Shown here piece by piece: positions 24,097 to 31,710 of a stretch of 64,000 bases of DNA (position 1 is the first letter of the stretch; each line of letters begins with the position of its first letter). Source of the stretch: Pseudonocardia sp. DSM 110487 (lineage in GTDB: Bacteria; Actinomycetota; Actinomycetes; Mycobacteriales; Pseudonocardiaceae). The notes below the pieces were generated by a model. That model was not told the origin of the DNA. It saw only the letters and a list, made by a program, of their open reading frames with translations, and made no database searches. A program made the translations under genes and the position numbers. The stretch is taken from the NCBI RefSeq assembly GCF_019468565.1, contig NZ_CP080521.1, positions 6,200,001-6,264,000 of the forward strand. The letters run 5' to 3'.

Positions 24097-24771
24097 TCAG
24101 CAGCCGTCGGCGCACCCGCAGCCGTGATGGCCGCCGTCCTCGTCGACGTGGACGGGCGGACAGCACGTCTCCCCGCGCAACGCCTGCCGGCCTTCGCGGA
24201 TCGCCACCGCCGCGAGACCGAGTGCGACGACGGGGTCGGCCCACCACCAGCCCAGCGCGGAGTTGAGCACCAGCCCCAACAGCACCGCCGCGGACAGGTA
24301 GGTGCACAGCAGCGTCTGCTTGGAGTCGGCGACGGCGGAGGCCGAGCCCAGCTCGCGACCCGCGCGCCGTTGCGCCCGGGACAGGAACGGCATGACCACC
24401 ACGCTGATCGCCACCAGCACGATGCCGACGGTGGAGTGCTCGGGAGGGTCGCCGCCGACGAGCGTCCGCACCGCCTCCACGGTGACGTACGCCGCGAGCG
24501 CGAAGAACGAGCCCGCGATCACCCGCAGCGCCACCTTCTCCCGGCGTTCCGGGTCGGGGCCCGCGAACTGCCAGGCGACCGCGGCAGCCGAACTGACCTC
24601 GATCACGGAGTCGAGCCCGAACCCGATCAGCGCGACCGAGGACGCGATCGTCCCCGCCGTGATCGCCACGACGGCCTCGATGACGTTGTAGGTGATGGTG
24701 GCGGCGACGAGCCAGCGGATCCGTCGTCGCAGCATCGCACGGTGATCGGCGGCCATCCCCGCGCTGCTCAC
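24097..24771 (-). CDS. CDF-type cation efflux protein with Cys/His-rich tail
   Basis: 224 residues from GTG 24771, which overlaps the ArsR-gene stop by four bases. About five to six membrane segments are seen; ALIGFGLDSVIEVSS carries the Asp of the first transmembrane metal site, and ASAVADSKQTLLCTYLSAAVLLG the second cluster. The C-terminus ends in a Cys/His-rich tail (CCPPVHVDEDGGHHGCGCADGC), shorter than a full CDF cytoplasmic domain, that probably binds metal. The protein would export a divalent metal such as Cd, Pb, Zn or Co, and is coupled to the metal-sensing repressor upstream. Confidence 0.85.
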   Translation of the reverse strand: MSSAGMAADHRAMLRRRIRWLVAATITYNVIEAVVAITAGTIASSVALIGFGLDSVIEVSSAAAVAWQFAGPDPERREKVALRVIAGSFFALAAYVTVEAVRTLVGGDPPEHSTVGIVLVAISVVVMPFLSRAQRRAGRELGSASAVADSKQTLLCTYLSAAVLLGLVLNSALGWWWADPVVALGLAAVAIREGRQALRGETCCPPVHVDEDGGHHGCGCADGC

Positions 24772-25130
24772 GGCACCACGTCCAAGGGCTGAGCGGCGGG
24801 CTCGCCGTAGACGGGGCACAGCGCCACCGCGTCCCCGGTCTCCGAGAGCAAGAGCTCCGCGCTACGCAGCAGGTCCATCAGCTCCGGCCGGGTCAGCGAG
24901 TAGAACGACTGCCGCCCCTCCGTCCGGTAGTCGATCAACCCGCAGTCCCTCAGGCACGCGAGGTGCTTCGAGACCGTCGACTGCGCCAGGCCGAGCGACC
25001 GGGTCAGATCGACCACTCGCGCCTCGCCGTGCGCCAGCCGCCGCACGATCGCCAGCCGCGCCGGTTCGGCCAGCGAGCGGAACAGCGCCACCGCCGGCGT
25101 CAGATCTTGCCCACAGCAATCCATCGTCAC
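24768..25130 (-). CDS. ArsR/SmtB-family metal repressor, CmtR-like
   Basis: 120 residues with a winged helix (LAEPARLAIVRRLAHGEARVVDLTRSLGLAQSTVSKHLACLRDCGL). The CLRDCGL pair in the recognition helix matches the two Cys ligands that sense Cd/Pb in mycobacterial CmtR, and a third Cys lies near residue 103 (VALCPVYG), also as in CmtR. Extra Cys residues are at the N-terminus (MDCCG). The start is GTG 25130 or ATG 25124; no ribosome binding site is evident, so the mRNA may be leaderless. The gene overlaps the efflux gene it presumably represses. Confidence 0.9.
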   Translation of the reverse strand: MTMDCCGQDLTPAVALFRSLAEPARLAIVRRLAHGEARVVDLTRSLGLAQSTVSKHLACLRDCGLIDYRTEGRQSFYSLTRPELMDLLRSAELLLSETGDAVALCPVYGEPAAQPLDVVP

Positions 25131-25204
25131 GAGGCGATGCTATCCCGAACTGGCGATGATCGACCTCGGGGCGTGCCCGCTTGCGTCCCGGGCCGACAGC
25201 GCCC

Positions 25205-26083
25205 ATGATCCGCGCGATGGCTGCGGATCACTGGGAACTGCCGAACACCTACCGGAGTGCTTCCGGGCAGGTCCGGTGGAACCGGTTGGGTCCCGCGGGT
25301 GCGCCGCCGGTCGTCCTCCTGCACGGCACGCCGTTCTCGTCCTACGTGTGGCGGGACGTGGCCCGCGCCATCGCCAGTCGGCATCGCGTGTACGTCTGGG
25401 ACATGCCCGGCTACGGGGCGTCGGAGAAGTTCGAGGGCCAGGACGTCTCGCTGGCCGGCGAGGCGGGCGTCTTCGCCGAGCTGCTCGACCGGTGGGAGCT
25501 GACCGAGCCGATCGTGATCTCCCACGACTCCGGCGGCGCCATCGCGCTCGGCGCCCACCTGCTCGACGGGGTGCGGTACCGGTCGCTGGCGCTCGTCGAC
25601 GCCGTCTCGCTGGCACCGTGGGGAAGCGACTTCTCCGCGCTCGTCGGCGAGCACGCGGACGTGTTCGCCCGCCTCCCCGCGGCGGCGCACGAGGCCCTTC
25701 TGCGTGAGTACGTCGGTTCGGCGAGCAGCCAGGGACTGCGCCCGGCCACGCTCGAGGATCTCGTCGCGCCCTGGACCGGCTCCGACGGGCAGGCCGCCTT
25801 CTACCGCCAGCTCGCCGTCCGCCTCGGCGACCGGAGCTACACCGACGCGATGCGCGACCGGTACGCCACGATCGACGTCCCCGTGACCGTGTGCTGGGGC
25901 GAGGACGACACCTGGGTCCCGGTCGAGCGGGGGCGCGAGCTGGCCGCGCTCATCCCGGGCGCGCGGCTGCACGTCATTCCTGGCGCGGGCCACCTCGTCC
26001 ACGAGGACCGGCCCGCCGAGCTGACTGCCGCGCTACTCGAGTTCCTCAGGCCGGTGGGGTCGCCTTCTCCCCCTTCGGCGTGA
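25205..26083 (+). CDS. Alpha/beta hydrolase with Asp-type nucleophile elbow
   Basis: About 292 residues from ATG 25205 (ATG 25217 is also possible). The fold is clear: oxyanion-hole HGTPFSSYVWR, nucleophile elbow ISHDSGGAIAL, acid in CWGEDDTWVP, and catalytic His in GAGHLVHEDRP. The elbow holds Asp where most hydrolases have Ser, as in haloalkane dehalogenases and epoxide hydrolases, but the Trp that normally follows (DWGG) is Ser. The substrate class is therefore uncertain. The 3' end overlaps the convergent lipoprotein gene by 38 bases. Confidence 0.88.
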   Translation: MIRAMAADHWELPNTYRSASGQVRWNRLGPAGAPPVVLLHGTPFSSYVWRDVARAIASRHRVYVWDMPGYGASEKFEGQDVSLAGEAGVFAELLDRWELTEPIVISHDSGGAIALGAHLLDGVRYRSLALVDAVSLAPWGSDFSALVGEHADVFARLPAAAHEALLREYVGSASSQGLRPATLEDLVAPWTGSDGQAAFYRQLAVRLGDRSYTDAMRDRYATIDVPVTVCWGEDDTWVPVERGRELAALIPGARLHVIPGAGHLVHEDRPAELTAALLEFLRPVGSPSPPSA

Positions 26084-26645
26084 CCACGAACCACCTGCCG
26101 TCGGCACCGTTCTGGCCTGCCGTCGCGAGGGAACCGTCGTCGTCGTGGTGGCGGTAGAGCGGCCACCCGGCGAGCGTCAGCTGGGAGCTGCCGTCCGGCC
26201 GCTGCAGCCGCCCGACCAGCTCCTCCTTCACGCCCGCGAGGTCGAGCTCCTGGTCCGGAGGGGCCGTGACCGGGATCCAGGTCTGAGCGCACGCGTCGGT
26301 ACAGGTGGACGTCGGCGGGGTCACACTGTCGGCGTCCGAGCGGTAGATCAGGTGGCCGGAGCCGTCGGTGAGGATGATCCCGAGCGGGCCGGTCTGCACG
26401 GCGTACAGCGTGGGAGCGGGGACCACCGGGGAGCCGGGGTCGCCAGATCCGTGACCGCCGGATCCATGACCGCCGGATCCGTGACCGCCATGGCCGCCGC
26501 CGTGACCCTCTGGCGCCGCGGCCGAGGCCGCCGCTTCCGGGGCCGGCGGCTCCGCCGGCGCCGAGGTACCGCACGCGGCCGCGCCGACGATCATCAGGAG
26601 CAGGACCGGCGCGGCCAGGAAACGGGACAATGGGGAACGCGTCAC
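26046..26645 (-). CDS. Secreted lipoprotein with Gly/His-rich linker (COG4315-like)
   Basis: 199 residues from GTG 26645, which places a signal peptide directly at the N-terminus with the lipobox ending AAAC. A low-complexity region of Gly, His and Ser follows, encoded partly by three 15-base tandem repeats (26446-26490). The C-terminal domain has two copies of the secreted repeat seen in COG4315 lipoproteins: GIILTDGSGHLIYRSDAD with TDACAQTWIPV, then LTLAGWPLYRHHDDDGSLATAGQNGADGRWFVV. The role of this family is not established; the His-rich linker could bind metal. Confidence 0.85.
   Translation of the reverse strand: MTRSPLSRFLAAPVLLLMIVGAAACGTSAPAEPPAPEAAASAAAPEGHGGGHGGHGSGGHGSGGHGSGDPGSPVVPAPTLYAVQTGPLGIILTDGSGHLIYRSDADSVTPPTSTCTDACAQTWIPVTAPPDQELDLAGVKEELVGRLQRPDGSSQLTLAGWPLYRHHDDDGSLATAGQNGADGRWFVVTPKGEKATPPA
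26446..26490 (+). repeat. Three tandem 15-base repeats inside the lipoprotein gene
   Basis: Units of the form GATCCRTGACCGCCG run in tandem at 26446-26460, 26461-26475 and 26476-26490; the last base of the third unit differs. On the coding strand each unit encodes Gly-Gly-His-Gly-Ser. Repeat number could vary by slippage without changing the frame. Confidence 0.85.
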
Positions 26646-26745
26646 GGAGCCCGATCCTGCTTCAACTACGCCGGGGCACCGCCGCGCTGAGGGGCGGCAG
26701 TCGCTCGGCGGCATCCGTCGCGCCGTCGGCGGTTGTCCTCACCGG

Positions 26746-27513
26746 CTACCGGACGTGCACGGCGAAGCCCGTACCGCCTGGCACGAGGTCGGGGCGCAGG
26801 ACGAGGTTCTCGTCGTAGTCGCCGCTGTCCTCGGCACGGAACGCGATCGGTGCGGCGTCCGGCAACTCGCGCAGCCGTGCACGCAGGCGCTCGGCGACTT
26901 CCGCGCAGCACCCGGGCGTCATCCGGTCCGCGCCCGCCACGACGAACGGCGGGAGCGCGGACATCCCGGTGTAGAAGAGCGTGCTGTGGGTCAGCGGGAA
27001 GAGCAGGTGGTCGATGTCGCCGTGGACACCGCGAGGGCCGAGGCTCGGCTCCGGCGCGCCCACCGTCACCACGACGAGCGCGCGCTTGCCGCGCATCAGC
27101 CCGTCGCCGTAGCGGCGGATCCGCCCGGTGTCCGGGTGCCGCACACCGTAGGCGAACCCCTTGACGAAGACGCGGTCGAACCAGCCCTTGAGGATCGCGG
27201 GCATCCCGTTCCACCAGATCGGGAACTGCAGCACGACCGCGTCGGCCCACCGGAGCTTGTCCTGCTCGGCGCGGATGTCCGCGCTGAGCGTCCCGCCGCG
27301 GTGGGCTCGCTCGGACGCCGCGGCGACCAGGAGCCGCTCCCCCTCCGCCGCGGCGAAGTCCTCCCGATCGACGACGGGGTTCCAGCCCATCGCGTACAGG
27401 TCGGACACGCACACCTCGTGGCCCTGCTCACGCAGCTCCCGCTCGCCGTCGGTGCGCAGCGTCCCGCTCAACGATCGCGGCTCCGGGTGGGCGAAGATCC
27501 ACAGCACGTTCAT
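26746..27513 (-). CDS. NAD(P)H-dependent flavodoxin-fold oxidoreductase (quinone reductase-like)
   Basis: 255 residues from ATG 27513. Features of the MdaB/KefF/NQO1 group are present: VLWIFAHPEPRSLSG at the N-terminus, VVLQFPIWWNGMPAILKGWFDRVFVKGFAYG in the middle, and VVVTVGAPE. The enzyme would bind FAD or FMN and reduce quinones or azo compounds with two electrons from NAD(P)H. It ends 100 bases upstream of the lipoprotein gene on the same strand and is divergent from the cis-prenyltransferase gene. No regulator is adjacent. Confidence 0.9.
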   Translation of the reverse strand: MNVLWIFAHPEPRSLSGTLRTDGERELREQGHEVCVSDLYAMGWNPVVDREDFAAAEGERLLVAAASERAHRGGTLSADIRAEQDKLRWADAVVLQFPIWWNGMPAILKGWFDRVFVKGFAYGVRHPDTGRIRRYGDGLMRGKRALVVVTVGAPEPSLGPRGVHGDIDHLLFPLTHSTLFYTGMSALPPFVVAGADRMTPGCCAEVAERLRARLRELPDAAPIAFRAEDSGDYDENLVLRPDLVPGGTGFAVHVR

Positions 27514-27602
27514 GCACCCGATCGTCACCGGCGGGCCGCCGGGTCGTCGACCGGCAGGAATGCCCCATCTCGTCAAGATCCTGCCGCCGGTACGGTCGCC
27601 GA

Positions 27603-28373
27603 ATGAGCGTGATCGACGCCATCCGGCGGCTGGACGAACGACGGCTCGAGCGGGTCCTGCGCGGCCGGCCCCGGCCGGAGCACGTCGGCATCGTGATGGA
27701 CGGCAACCGTCGATGGGCCCGCCAGGTCGGGTTCGACGACCCGCGGATCGGGCACCGCTACGGCTCGGAGCACGTCTCGACGCTGCTTGGCTGGTGCCAC
27801 GACCTCGACATCCGGCAGGTGACGGTGTTCGTCGCATCCACCGACAACCTCGCGAAGCGGGAGTCGGACGAGGTGGCACACCTCATGCAGCTCGTCGAGG
27901 ACGTCGTCGCAGAGCAGCTCGCGCGCCCGTCCAGCCCGTGGCGGGTGCACCTCGCGGGCCGGCTCGACATGCTCCCCGACTCCACGCGACACGCGCTCAA
28001 GCACGCCGCCGAGGTCACGCGGGAGCGGCCGACGAACGCCGACGTCACGATCGCGATCGCCTACGGCGGCCGCGAGGAGATCGTCGACGCCGTGCGATCG
28101 CTGCTCGACGAGGAGGCGCGGGCAGGCACGACCGCGCGCGAGCTCTCCGAGCGGCTCACCGACGCCGACATCGCCGCGCACCTCTACACCGCGGGGCGGG
28201 CCGATCCGGATCTGATCATCCGGACGAGTGGCGAGCGGCGGCTGTCCGGGTTCCTCATCTGGCAGTCCACCCGCTCCGAGCTGCACTTCTGCGACAGCTA
28301 CTGGCCCGGGTTCCGGCGCATCGACCTCCTGCGCGCCCTGCGCGCCTTCGCCGATCGGCGGGCCGGAACATAA
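27603..28373 (+). CDS. uppS: Isoprenyl diphosphate synthase (cis-prenyltransferase)
   Basis: 256 residues, the usual length for Z-type polyprenyl diphosphate synthases. The catalytic Asp/substrate loop VGIVMDGNRRWAR, the middle AIAYGGREEIVDA, and the C-terminal DPDLIIRTSGERRLSGFLIWQS and ELHFCDSYWPGF motifs are all present. The enzyme condenses isopentenyl diphosphate units in cis to make the C50-55 lipid carrier for cell wall synthesis. Actinobacteria often have two paralogues with different chain lengths, so product length is open. The stop codon lies inside the Zur-like operator of the L31 gene. Confidence 0.92.
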   Translation: MSVIDAIRRLDERRLERVLRGRPRPEHVGIVMDGNRRWARQVGFDDPRIGHRYGSEHVSTLLGWCHDLDIRQVTVFVASTDNLAKRESDEVAHLMQLVEDVVAEQLARPSSPWRVHLAGRLDMLPDSTRHALKHAAEVTRERPTNADVTIAIAYGGREEIVDAVRSLLDEEARAGTTARELSERLTDADIAAHLYTAGRADPDLIIRTSGERRLSGFLIWQSTRSELHFCDSYWPGFRRIDLLRALRAFADRRAGT

Positions 28374-28390
28374 CGACAATCATTGTCGTT
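28372..28390 (+). promoter_or_regulatory. Zur-like operator in front of the zinc-independent L31 gene
   Basis: A perfect 9-1-9 palindrome, AACGACAAT-C-ATTGTCGTT, overlaps the uppS stop codon and lies 42 bases before the start of the L31 gene. Its AT-rich centre and symmetry resemble actinobacterial Zur/Fur boxes. Zinc-independent ribosomal proteins are classic Zur targets, which supports the call. Confidence 0.75.
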
Positions 28391-28432
28391 TAGGGTGGAG
28401 TTCACGAAGCCGACCCGTTGCAGGAGGCAGCC

Positions 28433-28687
28433 ATGCGCCGCGACATCCACCCCGCCTACGGTCCCGTCGTCTACCAGGACCGGTCCACCGGCCAGGCGTT
28501 CCTCACCCGCTCGACGGCGACGTCGGCGGACACGATCGACTGGGAGGACGGCAAGACCTACCCGCTGATCCGCGTGGACATCACCGCGTACTCACACCCG
28601 TTCTGGACGGGCGCACAGCGTGTCCTCGACTCGGCAGGGCAGGTGGAGAAGTTCCGCCGCCGCTACGGAGGGCGCAGCCGCGCTTGA
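28433..28687 (+). CDS. rpmE2: 50S ribosomal protein L31 type B (zinc-independent paralogue)
   Basis: 84 residues from ATG 28433, with AGGAGG upstream. The sequence (MRRDIHPAYGPVVYQDRSTG, then FLTRST and YPLIRVDITAYSHPFWTG) is type B L31. The CxxC zinc ligands of the primary L31 are absent, which marks the paralogue used when zinc is scarce: it replaces the zinc-containing form in the ribosome and frees zinc. A Zur-like operator sits directly upstream. It often clusters with other low-zinc paralogues, but none is adjacent here. Confidence 0.95.
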   Translation: MRRDIHPAYGPVVYQDRSTGQAFLTRSTATSADTIDWEDGKTYPLIRVDITAYSHPFWTGAQRVLDSAGQVEKFRRRYGGRSRA

Positions 28688-28697
28688 TCATCCATTT

Positions 28698-28733
28698 GGT
28701 GCGCGGGCGGCCGGATGTGGCCGCCCGCGCACC
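28698..28733. terminator. GC-rich hairpin between convergent genes
   Basis: A perfect 15-base-pair stem (GGTGCGCGGGCGGCC at 28698-28712 with 28719-28733) around a six-base loop lies between the convergent L31 and phosphoesterase genes. There is no T-run, so it is of the GC-rich actinobacterial type and could stop transcription from both sides. Confidence 0.7.
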
Positions 28734-28764
28734 GGTCCGGCGATCAAGCTCCGATCCGCCGCTG

Positions 28765-29616
28765 TCACGGCGCGGGCAGGACCTGGCGTGGCAGCAGCTC
28801 GGTGACGACGGTGCCGTTGCGCGCGTCGCGGGGCCGCCATTCGCGCGGGTAGCCGAGCGACGCCTCCACGAAGCGCACGCCGTCCTCCCAGGTCACGCGC
28901 GGGATGTGCAGGTGCCCGTACACGACGGCGGCAGCGCGGTAGCGGACGTGCCAATCGGCGGTGCGGGTCGTGCCGCACCAGAGCGCGAACTCGGGGTGGC
29001 GCAGTACGTCGGTCGGGTGGCGGGTGAGCGGCCAGTGGTTGACGAGCACCGTCGGCAGGTCCGGGTCGCACGCGTCGAGCTTGCGCTCCGACTCCTCGAT
29101 GCGCGCCGCGCACCAGGCGGCCCGGTCCGGGTACGGGTCCGGCTGCAGCAGGTGCTCGTCGGTGCACACCACGCCGGCCGCGTACGCGGCGGCGAGACCC
29201 TCCTCGACCGTCGTGGTGCCGGCCGGGAGGAACGAGTAGTCGTAGAACGCGAAGAGCGGCGCGACGGTGACCGGGCCGCCGGGGCCGTCCCAGATCGGGA
29301 ACGGGTCCTCAGGGGTGAGCACGTCGAGCTCCCGGCAGGCCTGCACGAGCGCGAGGTAGCGCTGCACGCCGCGCAGCTGCACCGGATCCTTTCCCCGCGT
29401 CCACAGCTCGTGGTTGCCGGGCACCCACAGCACGCGGGCGAACCGCTCGCGCAGCAGACCGAGCGCCCACGCGACGTCCGCGACCTCCTCGCCGACGTCA
29501 CCCGCCACGATCAACCAGTCGTCGGCGCTGGTCGGGCGCAGGGACTCGACGACGGAGCGGTTGTCCGGGTAGCGCACGTGCAGGTCGCTGACGGCCACGA
29601 GCCGGGGGTCGGTCAC
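28765..29616 (-). CDS. Metallophosphoesterase
   Basis: 283 residues from GTG 29616. The five calcineurin-type motifs are present in order: VAVSDLHVRYPDN (D-x-H), VAGDVGEEV (GD), VPGNHELW (GNHE), VLVNHWPL (H) and VYGHLHIPR (GHxH). These bind a two-metal centre for phosphomonoester or diester hydrolysis. Family relatives act on nucleic acids, proteins or small phosphodiesters, so the substrate is open. It is divergent from the P450 gene across about 70 bases. Confidence 0.92.
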   Translation of the reverse strand: MTDPRLVAVSDLHVRYPDNRSVVESLRPTSADDWLIVAGDVGEEVADVAWALGLLRERFARVLWVPGNHELWTRGKDPVQLRGVQRYLALVQACRELDVLTPEDPFPIWDGPGGPVTVAPLFAFYDYSFLPAGTTTVEEGLAAAYAAGVVCTDEHLLQPDPYPDRAAWCAARIEESERKLDACDPDLPTVLVNHWPLTRHPTDVLRHPEFALWCGTTRTADWHVRYRAAAVVYGHLHIPRVTWEDGVRFVEASLGYPREWRPRDARNGTVVTELLPRQVLPAP

Positions 29617-29686
29617 CCCACAGTCGTACCTGACGCTCGGCGCATCGGGTGGCCAGGATCGACTTACCGGCGGTAACTTCGGTCGT

Positions 29687-31009
29687 ATGAACGCGGTTGC
29701 AGAGGTGCGGCGGGCGATCCGGTGGGGGCTCCGGCACGGGTTCATCCGGAAGGCGCTGGGGAAGCGCCGCCGGGAGGGCGACATCACCGCCCGTCTCATG
29801 CTCGACGCCGCCTTCGTCGCCGATCCGTTCCCGCACTACGCGACGATCCGCGCGCAGGGCCGCTTCGTCGACAACGGGATCGTGCTCAACACCGCACACC
29901 ACGACCTCGCCACGGCTGTCCTGCGCAGTCCCGACTTCGGTGTCATCGGAGGCCCGAGCGGGCCCGCACCCGCCCCGCTGCGCTATGCCGTGGCCGCCGC
30001 AGGCCGCGGACCGCTGGGGCCGGTGGAACCACCGTCGATGCTCTCCACCGACCCGCCGGACCACACGCGCTACCGCAAGCTCGTCACCAGGGCGTTCAGC
30101 GCCAAAGCGGTCGCCGCGCTGCGATCGCGCACCGAGGAGATCGCGGCCGAACTGCTCGCCGAGATGGCGGCGAAGGGGGCGGCGGCCGACCTGATCGAGG
30201 ACTACGCGAGCCTGCTACCGGCCACCGTCATCGCCGAGATGCTCGGCGCCCCAGTCGAGATGCGTCGCCAGTTCCTGCGCTGGGGGGAGGGCGCGGCGCT
30301 GTCCCTCGACGCCGGGCTGACCTACTCGCAGTTCCGTCGTTCGGAGCGCGACATCGAGGCGTTGCAGGAGTGGATGCAAGGACACTTCGCGCACCTGCGC
30401 CGCCACCCTGGCGACAACATCCTCTCCGCGCTCGTCCACGCCCACGACGACGGGGAGCGGCTCACCGAGGACGAGCTCACCAGCATCGCGATGCTGCTAC
30501 TCGCCGCCGGGTTCGAGACCACGGTGAACCTCATCGGCAACGGCGTCGGCCTCCTCACCGCCCACCCCGACCAGCTGGCCCTGCTGCGCGCCGAGCCGCA
30601 GCACTGGCCCCGTGCGGTCGACGAAGTGCTGCGCGTCGACTCCCCCGTCCAGCGCACGGGTCGTGTCGCGCACCGGGAGACGGTGGTCGCAGGCGATCGA
30701 GTTCGGGCGGGACAGTTCGTGGTGCTGATGCTGGGCGGCGCCAACCGCGACCCGGCCGTCTTCGCCGACCCCGACCGGTTCGACGTCACGCGCCCGAACG
30801 CGGGCGAACACCTCGCCTTCTCCAGCGGGCCGCACTTCTGCCTCGGCGCCGCGCTCGCACGGATGGAGGGAGAGGTCGGCCTGCGGGCGCTCTTCGACCG
30901 GTTCCCCGACCTCACCATCTCCGGCCCGCCCCGCCGCCGTCCCACCCGGGTGCTGCGCGGCTACGCGACGATGCCGGTGCGCCTCTCCCCCGCCACGGTC
31001 GGAGCCTGA
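29687..31009 (+). CDS. Cytochrome P450
   Basis: 440 residues. Diagnostic motifs are the I-helix oxygen-binding LLLAAGFETTVN, the K-helix ExxR in DEVLRVDSPVQ, and the heme-binding loop FSSGPHFCLGAALARME with the Cys thiolate ligand. STDPPDHTRYRKLVTRAFSA is typical of soluble bacterial class I enzymes, which need a ferredoxin and reductase encoded elsewhere; none is adjacent. It probably hydroxylates a small lipophilic substrate. No biosynthetic neighbours are seen, so it looks like a stand-alone P450. Confidence 0.95.
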   Translation: MNAVAEVRRAIRWGLRHGFIRKALGKRRREGDITARLMLDAAFVADPFPHYATIRAQGRFVDNGIVLNTAHHDLATAVLRSPDFGVIGGPSGPAPAPLRYAVAAAGRGPLGPVEPPSMLSTDPPDHTRYRKLVTRAFSAKAVAALRSRTEEIAAELLAEMAAKGAAADLIEDYASLLPATVIAEMLGAPVEMRRQFLRWGEGAALSLDAGLTYSQFRRSERDIEALQEWMQGHFAHLRRHPGDNILSALVHAHDDGERLTEDELTSIAMLLLAAGFETTVNLIGNGVGLLTAHPDQLALLRAEPQHWPRAVDEVLRVDSPVQRTGRVAHRETVVAGDRVRAGQFVVLMLGGANRDPAVFADPDRFDVTRPNAGEHLAFSSGPHFCLGAALARMEGEVGLRALFDRFPDLTISGPPRRRPTRVLRGYATMPVRLSPATVGA

Positions 31010-31074
31010 GGAGGCTGTTCGGTCCCGAGGTACAGCTCGGCGATCGCGGGATCCCGCGTGGATCCCCGAGCCGG

Positions 31075-31710
31075 TCACCCCTGCCTGACGGTGACGTCAC
31101 CACTGCCGGAGACGGCGCTGATCGGCGGGCCCGCGGGATCCACCGGGACGTCGACGGTGGCCTCGCCGTCCTGCGACTTCGCGGTCACCGCGTAGCCGCC
31201 TCCTCCCGGGGCGACGATCACGGTGATGTCACCGTCGTCGGAGCTCAGCTCGAGACCACCGCGGGTGTCCTCGACGGTCAGGTCACCGTTGCGGCTCCCC
31301 GCCCGGACCGTCGTGCCGTAGGGCACGGTGATCTCGTAGCCGGCCTGGCAGGTCGGGGTGCCGATGGCCAAGTCCTCCGGGCACTGCGCAGCGACGGTCA
31401 GGGTGTCGCCGGACTGCTCGATGCGCTCCCCCGGCCGGTCGCCGTCGGTGTACTCCACGGCTCGGCGCACCTCGACATCGCGCCGGTCGGCTCCGGTGAC
31501 GCGGGCGGTGATGGCCGCTGATGTGCTGCCGACCTGCCATGCCCCGGCATCCTCGATGTCGAGGACGACGGTGGCGACGCCGCCGCGGTAGGTGTCGGTG
31601 CGCGGCGGCTCCGCCGTTGCGGTGGTCGCGACCCGGCAGCCGGTGAGCGCCATGGCCGTGCTCAGCGCGGCGGCCGCCAGCGCGAGTGTGCGGATGTCAG
31701 CGGCGCGCAT
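31075..31710 (-). CDS. DUF4097-like secreted lipoprotein
   Basis: 211 residues. The signal peptide ends in a lipobox (ALTGC), giving an extracytoplasmic lipid-anchored protein. The rest is a repetitive beta-strand pattern of the DUF4097 type (VRAGSRNGDLTVEDTRGGLELSSDDGDITVIVAPG and SGSGDVTV), expected to form a right-handed beta-helix. The start overlaps the end of the ABC permease gene by 14 bases, so it is the last gene of the export operon and may sense or shield the envelope. Confidence 0.85.
   Translation of the reverse strand: MRAADIRTLALAAAALSTAMALTGCRVATTATAEPPRTDTYRGGVATVVLDIEDAGAWQVGSTSAAITARVTGADRRDVEVRRAVEYTDGDRPGERIEQSGDTLTVAAQCPEDLAIGTPTCQAGYEITVPYGTTVRAGSRNGDLTVEDTRGGLELSSDDGDITVIVAPGGGGYAVTAKSQDGEATVDVPVDPAGPPISAVSGSGDVTVRQG

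Noticed and set aside
29687..31009. P450 as part of a natural-product gene cluster
   Set aside because: Neighbours are a phosphoesterase and a lipoprotein of an export operon; no synthase, ferredoxin or tailoring enzymes are adjacent.
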